Shown: positions 1 to 5,815 of the stretch, one piece after another | Numbering within the stretch: position 1 is the first letter of the stretch | Layout of the letters: each line of letters begins with the position of its first letter | Translations under genes and position numbers: made by a program | The notes under the pieces: model-generated | What the model saw: only the letters and a program-made list of their open reading frames with translations | What the model was told of the DNA's origin: nothing | Databases searched by the model: none | Assembly (NCBI GenBank): GCA_017464225.1 | Contig: JAFUDW010000189.1 | Span: 1-13,940, forward strand | DNA from: Clostridia bacterium | Lineage (GTDB): Bacteria > Bacillota_A > Clostridia > Christensenellales > Aristaeellaceae | Direction of reading: 5' to 3' | DNA length: 13,940 nt

Positions 1-177
1 CAGTAAGGTTGTAACGAAGAGGCCGTCAGAGGCCAATGAAAAAGGCAAGAGGCGTCAGATTGGAGCAAGCTCCATCTGCCGTCCCTTGCCTTTTTCGGGA
101 TTGCTGCGCAATCCTCGGCCCGCTGCGCGTGCCCACCTCAGACTGGGTTGAGTTGTTGTAATTTTGAACACGTCACC

Positions 178-304
178 CGCACCGGAAATGACGGCGGCTT
201 GCCGACGTCAATGATGCGTCAGCGTCATAGCGATCATACAGAAATGCCCAGACCGAGCTTGCTCGAGTCTGGGTTATTTTTGTTGATCGCGTATTTCCGG
301 TGCG
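178..304 (+). other. Four-way junction module of repeat copy A
   Basis: A perfect 12-bp closing stem (178-189, CGCACCGGAAAT, with 293-304) encloses three consecutive hairpins with almost no unpaired joining bases. They are 189-210 (TGACG/CGTCA outer arms, CGG-CTTG-CCG tip), 211-228 (7-bp stem with one G-T pair, loop GTCA) and 230-290 (outer arms GCGATCA/TGATCGC, with a long terminator-like tip at 247-273). Base 189 is claimed by both the closing stem and hairpin 1, so one of those pairs gives way. In copy B the three hairpins persist (5534-5659), but the closing stem has 9 of 12 pairs. In copy C only the left arm and first two hairpins remain. The fold is read by eye; no folding energy was computed. 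Confidence 0.65.
247..281 (+). terminator. Terminator-like hairpin in repeat copy A
   Basis: Arms CCCAGAC (247-253) and GTCTGGG (267-273) plus inner CGAG/CTCG (254-257, 262-265) surround a CTTG loop, with one bulged A at 266. The T-rich run TTATTTTT follows (274-281). On the other strand the hairpin is followed by CATTTCTG, a weaker T-tract. It could stop plus-strand transcripts, or leftward transcripts from tetR. Confidence 0.45.
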
Positions 305-483
305 CTCTTTGCGCCAACCCCATTCCAATCAACTGCGGGAAGTTGCTGGGATAAGCACACAAGTAGCATCCGCAACTGGCGGGGTAAGGGGCAGTGCCCC
401 TTAACGTTCCCTTTCATCCTCGACCTATACAATTTTCTGTTTTCAGGCGTACGCCTTTCATCAGAGCTTAGTACGAGCGCCCT

Positions 484-1164
484 TTACTCCCGCAGCCGGG
501 AGGCTACGCGCTCCAGTACAGGCAGCATTTCGGACAGGCGTACCAGCTCCATGCAGCCGTAGTCCATATCCAGCACGCGCTCCCAGAGGAAGCGGGCGGC
601 TTCCGCCACCTGGGTCACGTCGGTGACCACGCTGCGGCCCTGTCGGGCGCACTGCACAATGGCTTCGTTCATTTCGTCGCAAAAGGCGGTGAAGGCCTCA
701 AAGGTCACGTCCTCCAGCCGGGGACGGGAGATATGTGCCGCGCCGGTTTCGTTGAGGATCAGCATCAGGTTTTCCATTTCGGGCTTGAAAAGCTGACGCT
801 GCGCCTGGCGCATGGCGCCGTCCAGCACCAGGCCCTCGCCGCGCTGACGCAGCCGCAGGGTGAGCACCAGCCACTCTTCGTTTTCAGGCCGGAAGGGCTG
901 GGCCCAGTACAGGAGGGAGTTGAGCTTTTCCCGGGTGGAGGTCACGCGGGTCTGACGGTACATTTCAAAGCTCTGCTGCACCCTGCTTTCGCAGATGGCC
1001 TGCAGCACGGACAATTTGGAATCAAAATAATGGTAGAAGCTGCCCTTGCTGCAATGCAGCTCCTCCAGGATATCATCCACAGTGGTTTCCAGGTATCCCT
1101 TGCTGCAGAAAAGCGCGTTGGCGGCGTCTACGATGGCCTGACGGCGTACTTCTCCCTTGCGCAT
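484..1164 (-). CDS. TetR/AcrR-family transcriptional regulator
   Basis: This 226-residue protein has a TetR-type N-terminus. The helix-turn-helix spans about residues 28-47, with the characteristic GSFYHYFDSK segment ending the recognition helix at residues 41-50. The rest is a helical ligand-binding and dimerisation domain with no assignable ligand. Length is at the upper end of normal for the family. Translation starts at ATG 1164, preceded by AAGGAGG eight or so bases upstream. The gene lies 50 bp downstream of the VanW-family gene on the same strand, with no terminator visible between, so both are probably one transcript. The perfect palindrome at the promoter of that unit (2935-2952) is the natural candidate operator, which would make this an autoregulated repressor controlling a cell-wall gene. 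The family call is firm; target and ligand are inferred or unknown. Confidence 0.9.
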   Translation of the reverse strand: MRKGEVRRQAIVDAANALFCSKGYLETTVDDILEELHCSKGSFYHYFDSKLSVLQAICESRVQQSFEMYRQTRVTSTREKLNSLLYWAQPFRPENEEWLVLTLRLRQRGEGLVLDGAMRQAQRQLFKPEMENLMLILNETGAAHISRPRLEDVTFEAFTAFCDEMNEAIVQCARQGRSVVTDVTQVAEAARFLWERVLDMDYGCMELVRLSEMLPVLERVASRLRE

Positions 1165-1214
1165 GGCCGGCCTCCTTCTTTGGCGAATGCTCGGTAAAAA
1201 TGCTGAATCCTGTA

Positions 1215-2912
1215 TTATTCGTAGATGCGCAGCTGCTCCGCGTAGGGCTTGTAGTAGGAATTGCGGATCAGCTCGCGGCGCACCTCGGCGTCGTCCTTGT
1301 AATATACGCGGAAGGTTTTATACTTGAAGCCTTCCCGGCCCTTAACGATGATCTCCTCGGTGCCGGCGGGATGCTCCTCGTCCGCCGGGACGATCTCGGG
1401 CTTTTTGGGGGTGGGGCTGGGGATGGGCTCGCCGCCTTCCAGCTCGGTTTCCAGCGCCACGCGCAGACCGTCCTGACGGGCCACGCCGTAAATTTCCACC
1501 GTGCAAAGGCAGATACGGCTGGTGTTGGTCTGGTTCATATAGGCGCGGATATACACCGGATAGGCGGAGCTGTTGCGGATCTTGAGATCCAGACTTTCAT
1601 CCAGGGATTGGAAGTTTTGCCAGTCCACCGTGGCGTCGCGCCCGGGCTCCACATAAGCGCTGGGCCAGGCGTGGGGGCTGGAGGTGACGATCTTGAGATC
1701 GGCCAGCACGGCGGCGTTGAACAGCGTGGAGGATACCTGGCATACGCCGCCGCCCGATTCCTCGTAGCTGCGGCCCTGGGCGATGGCGCCCGCCATCAGG
1801 TAGCCCTTGTCCACCGTGCGGCGGCCGGTGATTTCGTTGAAGGACAGCGTTTTTCCGCTCTCCAGCACCGTGCCGTTCAGGGCGATGCAGGCCAATTCAA
1901 TGTTCTTATTGCGGTTGCGGTCGGGCAGCGTATCGGTGGAATAGCTGGCGATCAGGCCAAAGCTCTGCTGCAGCTGCGCCACCGTGACGCTGGGCTGCTG
2001 AGGATGGGTGGAAAGCGTGATCTGGCCGTTATAATCCCGGGCGTCCATGCGGGCGGTGATGGCGGCGTAGATTTCGTCGCTGGTCAGCGCCGTTCCGGCT
2101 CGCTCGCTCTGGTATTGGAAGGAGGGTCCGGTAAAATCAAAGCCCGCGATGGTGGCGTCCTGGGCCGGGGTGGAAACCCAGCCTGAAAGCTTGTCAGAAA
2201 GCGCGCGCACCGTGGCCTTGTCATAGGTCACCTGGGTATACAGGTAAGCGCCGCTGCGCTCGGCTTCCTGCACGGCCTGGCTGCGATACTGGAAGGGCGT
2301 CATGCCGCTCTGCAGGGCCTCATAGGGCGTCTGGCGGCCGATGGAGAAGGCCTCCTCCAGCACGCCCTCGGTGTTGCGCTGCAGGGGGAGCTCGTTCTGG
2401 GTGATGCGCCAGGTTTTGCCGTCAATGGTCACCGACAGCGCGTACCGCTGGTCGATGGCCTCGTTGGTGTGGCTCACGGCAGCGCGGGCTTCCTCCATGG
2501 TCATGCCGCCCACGTGGATGCCGTCGATGTGCACGCCGTTATAGAAGGTGTTGCCCGATAGAATCTGCACCTTGCTTTTGAAAGCCGGGTAGCGGCTGTA
2601 CAGCGAGGACACCGAAAAGCCGCCCGCCACCAGCAGGGCGATGCATATGATGATCAGAAGCAGCCACAGCCCGTCACGGCCCTTGCGATAGGGACCGCTG
2701 CCCCCGCCCTGGTGACGGTCAGCCCGGCGGCCCTGCCGCGCCTGTCCGGAGGTGGGCGGCTGATACGCCGAGCCGTACTGGGCGTACGGCTGCCCCTGAG
2801 GCGCATACTGCTGCGGCTGACTGCCGGAAGCGGGATACTGGGGATAGTTGGGATAGGGAACGCGCTGGGCGTTTTCTCCGCTGCGGCGCTGCCGCGGCTG
2901 ATTGCCTTCCAA
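1215..2912 (-). CDS. VanW/YoaR-family membrane-anchored wall protein
   Basis: A protein of about 565 residues. A proline-, glutamine- and tyrosine-rich, then basic, N-terminal tail (residues 1-80) is followed by one transmembrane helix (about 82-104, GLWLLLIIICIALLVAGG). A large outer region follows, including a PG-binding-type region repeated before the VanW domain (about 345-445). Its signature GGGVCQVSSTLFNA holds a conserved cysteine at residue 391. A G5-like tail ends the protein. VanW/YoaR proteins are cell-surface proteins of uncertain biochemical role in Gram-positive envelopes; resistance to vancomycin should not be inferred. The start is a TTG at 2912: AAAGGAGGTG ends seven bases upstream of it, while the in-frame ATG at 2939 lies upstream of this ribosome binding site and would translate through it. 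The gene leads a probable operon with the TetR regulator. Confidence 0.88.
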   Translation of the reverse strand: MEGNQPRQRRSGENAQRVPYPNYPQYPASGSQPQQYAPQGQPYAQYGSAYQPPTSGQARQGRRADRHQGGGSGPYRKGRDGLWLLLIIICIALLVAGGFSVSSLYSRYPAFKSKVQILSGNTFYNGVHIDGIHVGGMTMEEARAAVSHTNEAIDQRYALSVTIDGKTWRITQNELPLQRNTEGVLEEAFSIGRQTPYEALQSGMTPFQYRSQAVQEAERSGAYLYTQVTYDKATVRALSDKLSGWVSTPAQDATIAGFDFTGPSFQYQSERAGTALTSDEIYAAITARMDARDYNGQITLSTHPQQPSVTVAQLQQSFGLIASYSTDTLPDRNRNKNIELACIALNGTVLESGKTLSFNEITGRRTVDKGYLMAGAIAQGRSYEESGGGVCQVSSTLFNAAVLADLKIVTSSPHAWPSAYVEPGRDATVDWQNFQSLDESLDLKIRNSSAYPVYIRAYMNQTNTSRICLCTVEIYGVARQDGLRVALETELEGGEPIPSPTPKKPEIVPADEEHPAGTEEIIVKGREGFKYKTFRVYYKDDAEVRRELIRNSYYKPYAEQLRIYE

Positions 2913-2917
2913 GGGCA

Positions 2918-2927
2918 CACCTCCTTT
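2918..2927 (-). promoter_or_regulatory. Ribosome binding site deciding the TTG start
   Basis: Read on the minus strand this is AAAGGAGGTG, with seven bases between GGAGG and the TTG at 2912-2910. It lies inside the longer open frame that starts at ATG 2939, so that ATG is very unlikely to be used. Confidence 0.75.
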
Positions 2928-2934
2928 CGCTAAA

Positions 2935-2952
2935 AACATACGCGCGTATGTT
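2935..2952. promoter_or_regulatory. Perfect 18-bp palindrome, candidate TetR operator
   Basis: AACATACGCGCGTATGTT is identical to its own reverse complement. It begins two bases downstream of the -10 box of the VanW/TetR promoter and covers the expected transcription start (near 2947). A bound dimer there would block initiation. The TetR-family gene of the same unit is the likely ligand, by position only. Confidence 0.6.
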
Positions 2953-2953
2953 C

Positions 2954-2981
2954 ATTATAACAATTCCGTCGGAACTGTCAA
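2954..2981 (-). promoter_or_regulatory. Sigma-A promoter of the VanW-tetR unit
   Basis: On the minus strand TTGACA (2981-2976) and TATAAT (2959-2954) are both perfect consensus, 16 bp apart. The spacer contains an 11-bp inverted repeat, TTCCGACGGAA with an unpaired centre (2964-2974), a possible second regulatory site. Such a strong core promoter suggests the unit depends on repression. Confidence 0.8.
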
Positions 2982-3097
2982 TGGATTTGTTGGACGCGCC
3001 TGTCCAAAATGGGCGATAAAAGTCCGGACGGTTTTAAATGTTCTGTAAATAATATGAAATGTGCGCAGGAATGGCGAAAACGGAGCGGACATCCGCC

Positions 3098-3134
3098 AAA
3101 AGCGCCCGGACTGAGCTGGGCTCGCATCCGGGCG
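3098..3134 (-). terminator. Terminator-like hairpin after the YhcH gene
   Basis: Arms CGCCCGGA (3103-3110) and TCCGGGCG (3127-3134) enclose an inner GAGC/GCTC stem (3113-3116, 3120-3123). In the direction of the YhcH gene the hairpin is followed by CTTTTGG. The T-run is short, so efficiency is uncertain. It begins about 30 bases beyond that gene's stop codon. Confidence 0.5.
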
Positions 3135-3162
3135 GCTTTGGCTGCGCGCTGTGCGCGTCCGC

Positions 3163-3609
3163 TTACGCGCATAGCACCTTGACCACAATCTTGCGGGTGG
3201 GCTGGCCGATCTGTCCGGCGGGGTTGCCGGGGGCGTGAAGCTCGCCGGGGAAGTAGATCACAAACTGCCCGGGAACCAGGGTGTTTTCGGTGTAGGTTTC
3301 GGCGGTGCCGTACCAGAAATCCTTGCCGGGCTTCTGTTCGCCCAGCACGGGATTCCAGCCCAGGGCGAAGCGCTCGGCATTGCTGAGCACCACCTGGATA
3401 TCGGCGTATTTGGCGTGGGCTTCATAGGCGAAGGCCGTTTTATCGTATACCTTCTCGTATACGGTGGCGAACACCCGATCGCCGTCTATTTCCACCTTGC
3501 CCAGGGGCAGGGCAGCCAGGTCGGTCTTGCTGAGGAAATCAAAGGCGGCGGCAAAATTGGGCGACAGCGCGGCGTAACGGGCGCCGTTTTCAATGGTGTC
3601 AATGATCAT
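3163..3609 (-). CDS. YhcH/YjgK/YiaL family protein
   Basis: This 148-residue protein matches the YhcH/YjgK/YiaL family in length and motifs. They are EAHAKYADIQVVL (His65, Asp70) and FPGELHAPG (His125), the metal-site region of a cupin-like beta-barrel. Family members are tied to sugar metabolism, such as sialic acid or gulonate pathways, and are annotated in places as a beta-galactosidase accessory subunit. The reaction here cannot be told from sequence. The start at ATG 3609 has GGAAGGAGC about seven bases upstream. The frame stays open upstream into purR antisense to 4293, but that extension has no family match and crosses this gene's own promoter. It is divergent from purR and monocistronic, with a hairpin terminator downstream. 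The fold is well supported; the substrate is unknown. Confidence 0.85.
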   Translation of the reverse strand: MIIDTIENGARYAALSPNFAAAFDFLSKTDLAALPLGKVEIDGDRVFATVYEKVYDKTAFAYEAHAKYADIQVVLSNAERFALGWNPVLGEQKPGKDFWYGTAETYTENTLVPGQFVIYFPGELHAPGNPAGQIGQPTRKIVVKVLCA

Positions 3610-3645
3610 GGGGAGCTCCTTCCTTTCCTGCTTGTTTTTTTCTTC

Positions 3646-3674
3646 ATTATAATCCCAACGGCCGTAAAAGGCAA
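3646..3674 (-). promoter_or_regulatory. Promoter of the YhcH-family gene
   Basis: On the minus strand TTGCCT (3674-3669) and perfect TATAAT (3651-3646) are separated by 17 bp, with the start codon about 37 bases past the -10. The PurBox pair begins about 43 bases upstream of the -35, so direct PurR control of this promoter is not obvious. Confidence 0.65.
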
Positions 3675-3716
3675 CGGTGGGTTTTTGCAATAAATGACAA
3701 GAGAATCGCACAAACT

Positions 3717-3755
3717 GACGAACATTAACGAAATAATTTGCTTGCAATGTTCGTC
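3717..3755. promoter_or_regulatory. Inverted PurBox pair, PurR autoregulatory site
   Basis: GACGAACATT (3717-3726) and AATGTTCGTC (3746-3755) form a perfect 10-bp inverted repeat. The CGAAC cores (3719-3723 and 3749-3753) are 25 bp apart, which fits the known PurBox arrangement of Bacillus (two 14-bp boxes about 16-17 bp apart). The second box overlaps the -35 and spacer of the purR promoter, so PurR binding would repress its own transcription. Confidence 0.75.
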
Positions 3756-3770
3756 TTTTTGATGTATAAT
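3742..3770 (+). promoter_or_regulatory. Promoter of purR-pth
   Basis: TTGCAA (3742-3747), a 17-bp spacer and TATAAT (3765-3770), preceded by TG two bases upstream (extended -10). The second PurBox overlaps it. Confidence 0.75.
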
Positions 3771-3801
3771 CATTCTCTGTGAACAAACGAAAGGTAGACG
3801 T

Positions 3802-4620
3802 ATGACCATGGACAAATTCAAGCGCAATGAGCGGCTGGCCGTGATGACCCAGGTGCTGACCGCCGCTCCCAATACAATTTTTACGCTTTCGCACTTTTGT
3901 GAAATGTTCGGCGCTGCCAAGAGCACGGTCAGCGAGGATGCCGCTATCCTGGCCGAAACCATGAAGCAGTTCCGGCTGGGCACGGTGGAGACCGTGACCG
4001 GCGCCGCGGGCGGCATGCGCTATCGTCCCATGACCCAGGATGGCGAAGGCCGCCGGTTCATGGAGGGCATTTGCGAAATGATGCGCGCGCCCAGCCGCGT
4101 GCTGCCGGGCGGCTATCTGTACTTTTCCGATATCCTCAGCGACCCCGGCCTGGTGGCCGGCATGGGCCGCCTGTTTGCCGCGGAGTATTATAACGCGGAC
4201 ATTGATTTTGTGCTGACCATGGAAACCAAGGGCATTCCTGTGGCGCTGATGACGGCGGCCGCCCTGCACGTGCCGCTGACCATTGCCCGCCACAGCAACA
4301 AGGTGTACGAGGGCAGCGCTGTGAACATCAATTATGTTTCCGGCAAGGGCGTTATTGAAACCATGAGCCTGAGCCGCAGGGCCGTGCGCGAGGGCAGCAC
4401 GGCGCTGATCGTGGACGATTTCATGCGCGGCGGCGGCACTGCCCGGGGCATGCTGAGCATGCTGGGCGAGTTCAACGTCAAGTGCGCGGGCGCCTGCTTT
4501 GTGATGGCGGCCGAAAACGAGGGCGCTACCGCCATGGAAGGCGCTAAGGCGCTGATGCTGCTGGGCAAGGTGCAGGATGGCGCGCCGGTGCAGGTGCGCG
4601 TGGCGGATTGGGTTAAATGA
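3802..4620 (+). CDS. purR: Purine operon repressor PurR (Gram-positive type)
   Basis: This 272-residue protein has the two-domain layout of Bacillus-type PurR. A winged-helix DNA-binding domain (about residues 5-75) precedes a phosphoribosyltransferase-like domain with the PRPP-binding motif VDDFMRGGGTARG (residues 204-216). In this family PRPP acts as inducer and the domain regulates rather than catalyses; length is normal. The ATG at 3802 has AAAGG seven bases upstream, so the second ATG (3808) is less likely. The promoter carries a PurBox pair, so the gene is probably autorepressed when purines are plentiful and PRPP is low. Its stop overlaps the pth start by ATGA, indicating translational coupling. 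The Bacillus LacI-type or E. coli PurR is unrelated. Confidence 0.95.
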   Translation: MTMDKFKRNERLAVMTQVLTAAPNTIFTLSHFCEMFGAAKSTVSEDAAILAETMKQFRLGTVETVTGAAGGMRYRPMTQDGEGRRFMEGICEMMRAPSRVLPGGYLYFSDILSDPGLVAGMGRLFAAEYYNADIDFVLTMETKGIPVALMTAAALHVPLTIARHSNKVYEGSAVNINYVSGKGVIETMSLSRRAVREGSTALIVDDFMRGGGTARGMLSMLGEFNVKCAGACFVMAAENEGATAMEGAKALMLLGKVQDGAPVQVRVADWVK

Positions 4621-5186
4621 GCGTGCATATCTTCATCGGCCTGGGCAATCCGGGCGCGCAGTATGAAAAGACCCGGCACAACTGCGGTTTTCAGGTGATC
4701 GATCGTCTGTCCCGCATGTGGGGCATCCCGGTGGACAGGGCAAAATGCCAGGGCCTGGCAGGCGAGGGCCGGGTGGACGGCGAGCGCGTGATACTGATCA
4801 AGCCCCAAACCTATATGAATCTCAGCGGCGACTGCGTGGCCGAGGCCCTGCGCTGGTACAAGGTCGATCCTAAAGATACCATGGTGTTTTCGGACGATAT
4901 CGATCTGCCGCTAGGCGTTATCCGCGTGCGGCCCTTCGGCGGCGCGGGCACCCATAACGGCTGGCGCGATATCCTGCTCAAGACTGGCAGCGATCGCTTT
5001 CCCCGCATCCGCGTGGGCGTGGGTGGCAGGCCGCCAGAATGGGATCTGGCTGACTGGGTTCTTTCCCACTTCTCTCCCGAGGAGCAGAAGACCATGGACG
5101 ACGCCTTTTCCCGCGCCGCCCAGGCCGCGGAATGTTTCCTGGAGCACGGCATTGAGGACGCCATGAACCTGTATAACAGGAAATGA
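4617..5186 (+). CDS. pth: Peptidyl-tRNA hydrolase
   Basis: Pth cleaves the ester bond of peptidyl-tRNA released by drop-off, recycling tRNA in the cytoplasm. All expected catalytic residues can be seen in this 189-residue protein: Asn11 in GLGNPG, His21 in TRHNCGF, the Asp of DDIDLPLG (93/94) and Asn114 in THNGWRDI. The family signature QTYMNLSG is at residues 64-71. The loop THNGW differs from the usual GHNGL, but the essential Asn is kept. Length is standard. Translation starts inside the end of purR (ATGA overlap) without a strong ribosome binding site of its own, consistent with coupling. In Bacillus, purR and pth (spoVC) lie in the same conserved stretch with several genes between them; here they are fused into a two-gene operon. 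Confidence 0.97.
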   Translation: MSVHIFIGLGNPGAQYEKTRHNCGFQVIDRLSRMWGIPVDRAKCQGLAGEGRVDGERVILIKPQTYMNLSGDCVAEALRWYKVDPKDTMVFSDDIDLPLGVIRVRPFGGAGTHNGWRDILLKTGSDRFPRIRVGVGGRPPEWDLADWVLSHFSPEEQKTMDDAFSRAAQAAECFLEHGIEDAMNLYNRK

Positions 5187-5198
5187 CGATCCTGTTAT
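5173..5198 (+). terminator. Inverted repeat spanning the pth stop codon
   Basis: ATAACAGG (5173-5180) pairs with CCTGTTAT (5191-5198), leaving a 10-base loop that holds the pth TGA. TGTTGCTTATCG follows, only modestly T-rich. It may be a weak intrinsic terminator or a protective 3' hairpin; the stronger hairpin at 5602 lies downstream. Confidence 0.35.
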
Positions 5199-5221
5199 TG
5201 TTGCTTATCGTTGATTAATAT

Positions 5222-5795
5222 CATGCAAACAGGGAGTTGATGGGGGCGATAAGGGCCTCCGCGGCCCTTATGAACCTGCGGCAGGGGACTTCGCCCCCTG
5301 CACCCATCCCGGCGAATTAGCTTAGTGACGCTTTCAAGCAGTTTTCGCCAGTTTAGTTAGAAGAGTTGGCGTAAAGAGGCCGTCTGAGGCAAAGAAAAAG
5401 CGGGCTGCCGTCTGATATGAGCAAGCTCAATCAGCCGTCATCCTGCTTTTTCGGGATTGCTGCGCAATCCTCGGTCCGCTCCGCGTACCGACCTCAGACT
5501 CGAGCTTAATGTTGAAATTCTCAACACGTTACCAGCTCCAGAAATGACGGCGGCTTGCCGACGTCAATGACGCGTTAGCGTCATAGCGATCATACAAAAA
5601 TCGCAGACTGAGCTTGCTCAAGTCTGCGTATTTTTTGTTGATCGCGTATTTCCGGTGCGCTCTTTGCGCCAACCCTACTTCAATCAACTGCAGGAAGCTG
5701 CTGGAAAAAGCACGCAAGAAGCATCCGCCGCAGCCGGGTCCAGGGTGGGGCTCCCCACCCTGGCAGGGTTTTTAAGGGGCAGCGCCCCTTATCGT
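5222..5795 (+). repeat. Structured intergenic repeat, copy B (most complete)
   Basis: This non-coding element fills nearly the whole gap between convergent pth and the GNAT gene. In order it holds: a 9-bp hairpin (ATAAGGGCC and GGCCCTTAT, 5249-5271); a GCAGGGG/CCCCTGC hairpin (5281-5301); module 2 with closing stem GTCTGAGG/CCTCAGAC (5382-5389, 5492-5499), the AAAAAGC/GCTTTTT stem (5395-5401, 5445-5451), inner CTGAT/ATCAG and TGAG/CTCA hairpin (5412-5434) and GGATTGC hairpin (5454-5470); module 3 (5534-5659); and tail hairpins at 5740-5763 and 5773-5791. The tail hairpin at 5740 is absent from copy A. Several stems differ in sequence from copies A and C yet stay paired. No credible open reading frame was found. 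I cannot name the family. Confidence 0.82.
5602..5636 (+). terminator. Bidirectional terminator-like hairpin between convergent genes
   Basis: CGCAGAC (5602-5608) pairs with GTCTGCG (5622-5628), with inner TGAG/CTCA (5609-5612, 5617-5620), a CTTG loop and bulged A5621. TATTTTTT follows on the plus strand (5629-5636), and on the minus strand the hairpin is followed by ATTTTTG. It can thus serve pth from one side and the GNAT operon from the other. It is the structural equivalent of 247-281, with paired changes at two stem positions. Confidence 0.6.
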
Positions 5796-5815
5796 CTCCC
5801 CCTCCCCGTCATATC

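Larger units (their letters stand above)
1..410 (+). repeat. Structured intergenic repeat, copy A (5' part outside window)
   Basis: This non-coding stretch matches 5341-5795 and 8800-9030 closely, in the same orientation. Module 2 (25-143) has an 11-bp stem (39-49 with 85-95, AAAAAGGCAAG), an inner hairpin with a GGAG/CTCC stem and CAAG loop (56-78), and a perfect 7-bp hairpin (GGATTGC, loop TGC, GCAATCC, at 98-114). Module 3 (178-304) is a closed multi-branch fold. A tail hairpin with 8-bp arms TAAGGGGC and GCCCCTTA lies at 385-403. The 5' hairpin pair seen in the other two copies would lie upstream of base 1. No convincing gene lies here; the 68-codon open frame at 148-354 has no ribosome binding site and runs through the hairpins. 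From 411 to 483 I see only a 12-bp palindrome (445-456). Function unknown: mobile non-autonomous repeat, structured RNA or terminator array are all possible. Confidence 0.8.

Noticed and set aside
148..354. Open frame of 68 codons in repeat copy A
   Set aside because: No ribosome binding site, it runs through the conserved hairpins, and the frame is not kept in copies B or C.
445..456. Palindrome AGGCGTACGCCT near the tetR 3' end as a terminator
   Set aside because: The stem is short and the tract following it in the tetR direction is A-rich rather than T-rich.
1200..2186. Long plus-strand frame antisense to the VanW gene, with similar long frames antisense to the transpeptidase (7220-8413) and sulfatase (9270-10724)
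   Set aside because: These are GC-rich shadow frames: no family motifs, no ribosome binding sites, and Ala/Gly/His/Gln-rich composition typical of antisense reading.
2955..3188. Small minus-strand frames between the VanW and YhcH genes
   Set aside because: They overlap the promoter and terminator there, have no ribosome binding site, and show composition like translated GC-rich noise.
3610..4293. Upstream extension of the YhcH-family frame to 376 residues
   Set aside because: It is antisense to purR, crosses the gene's own promoter, and the family match begins exactly at ATG 3609 with a good ribosome binding site.
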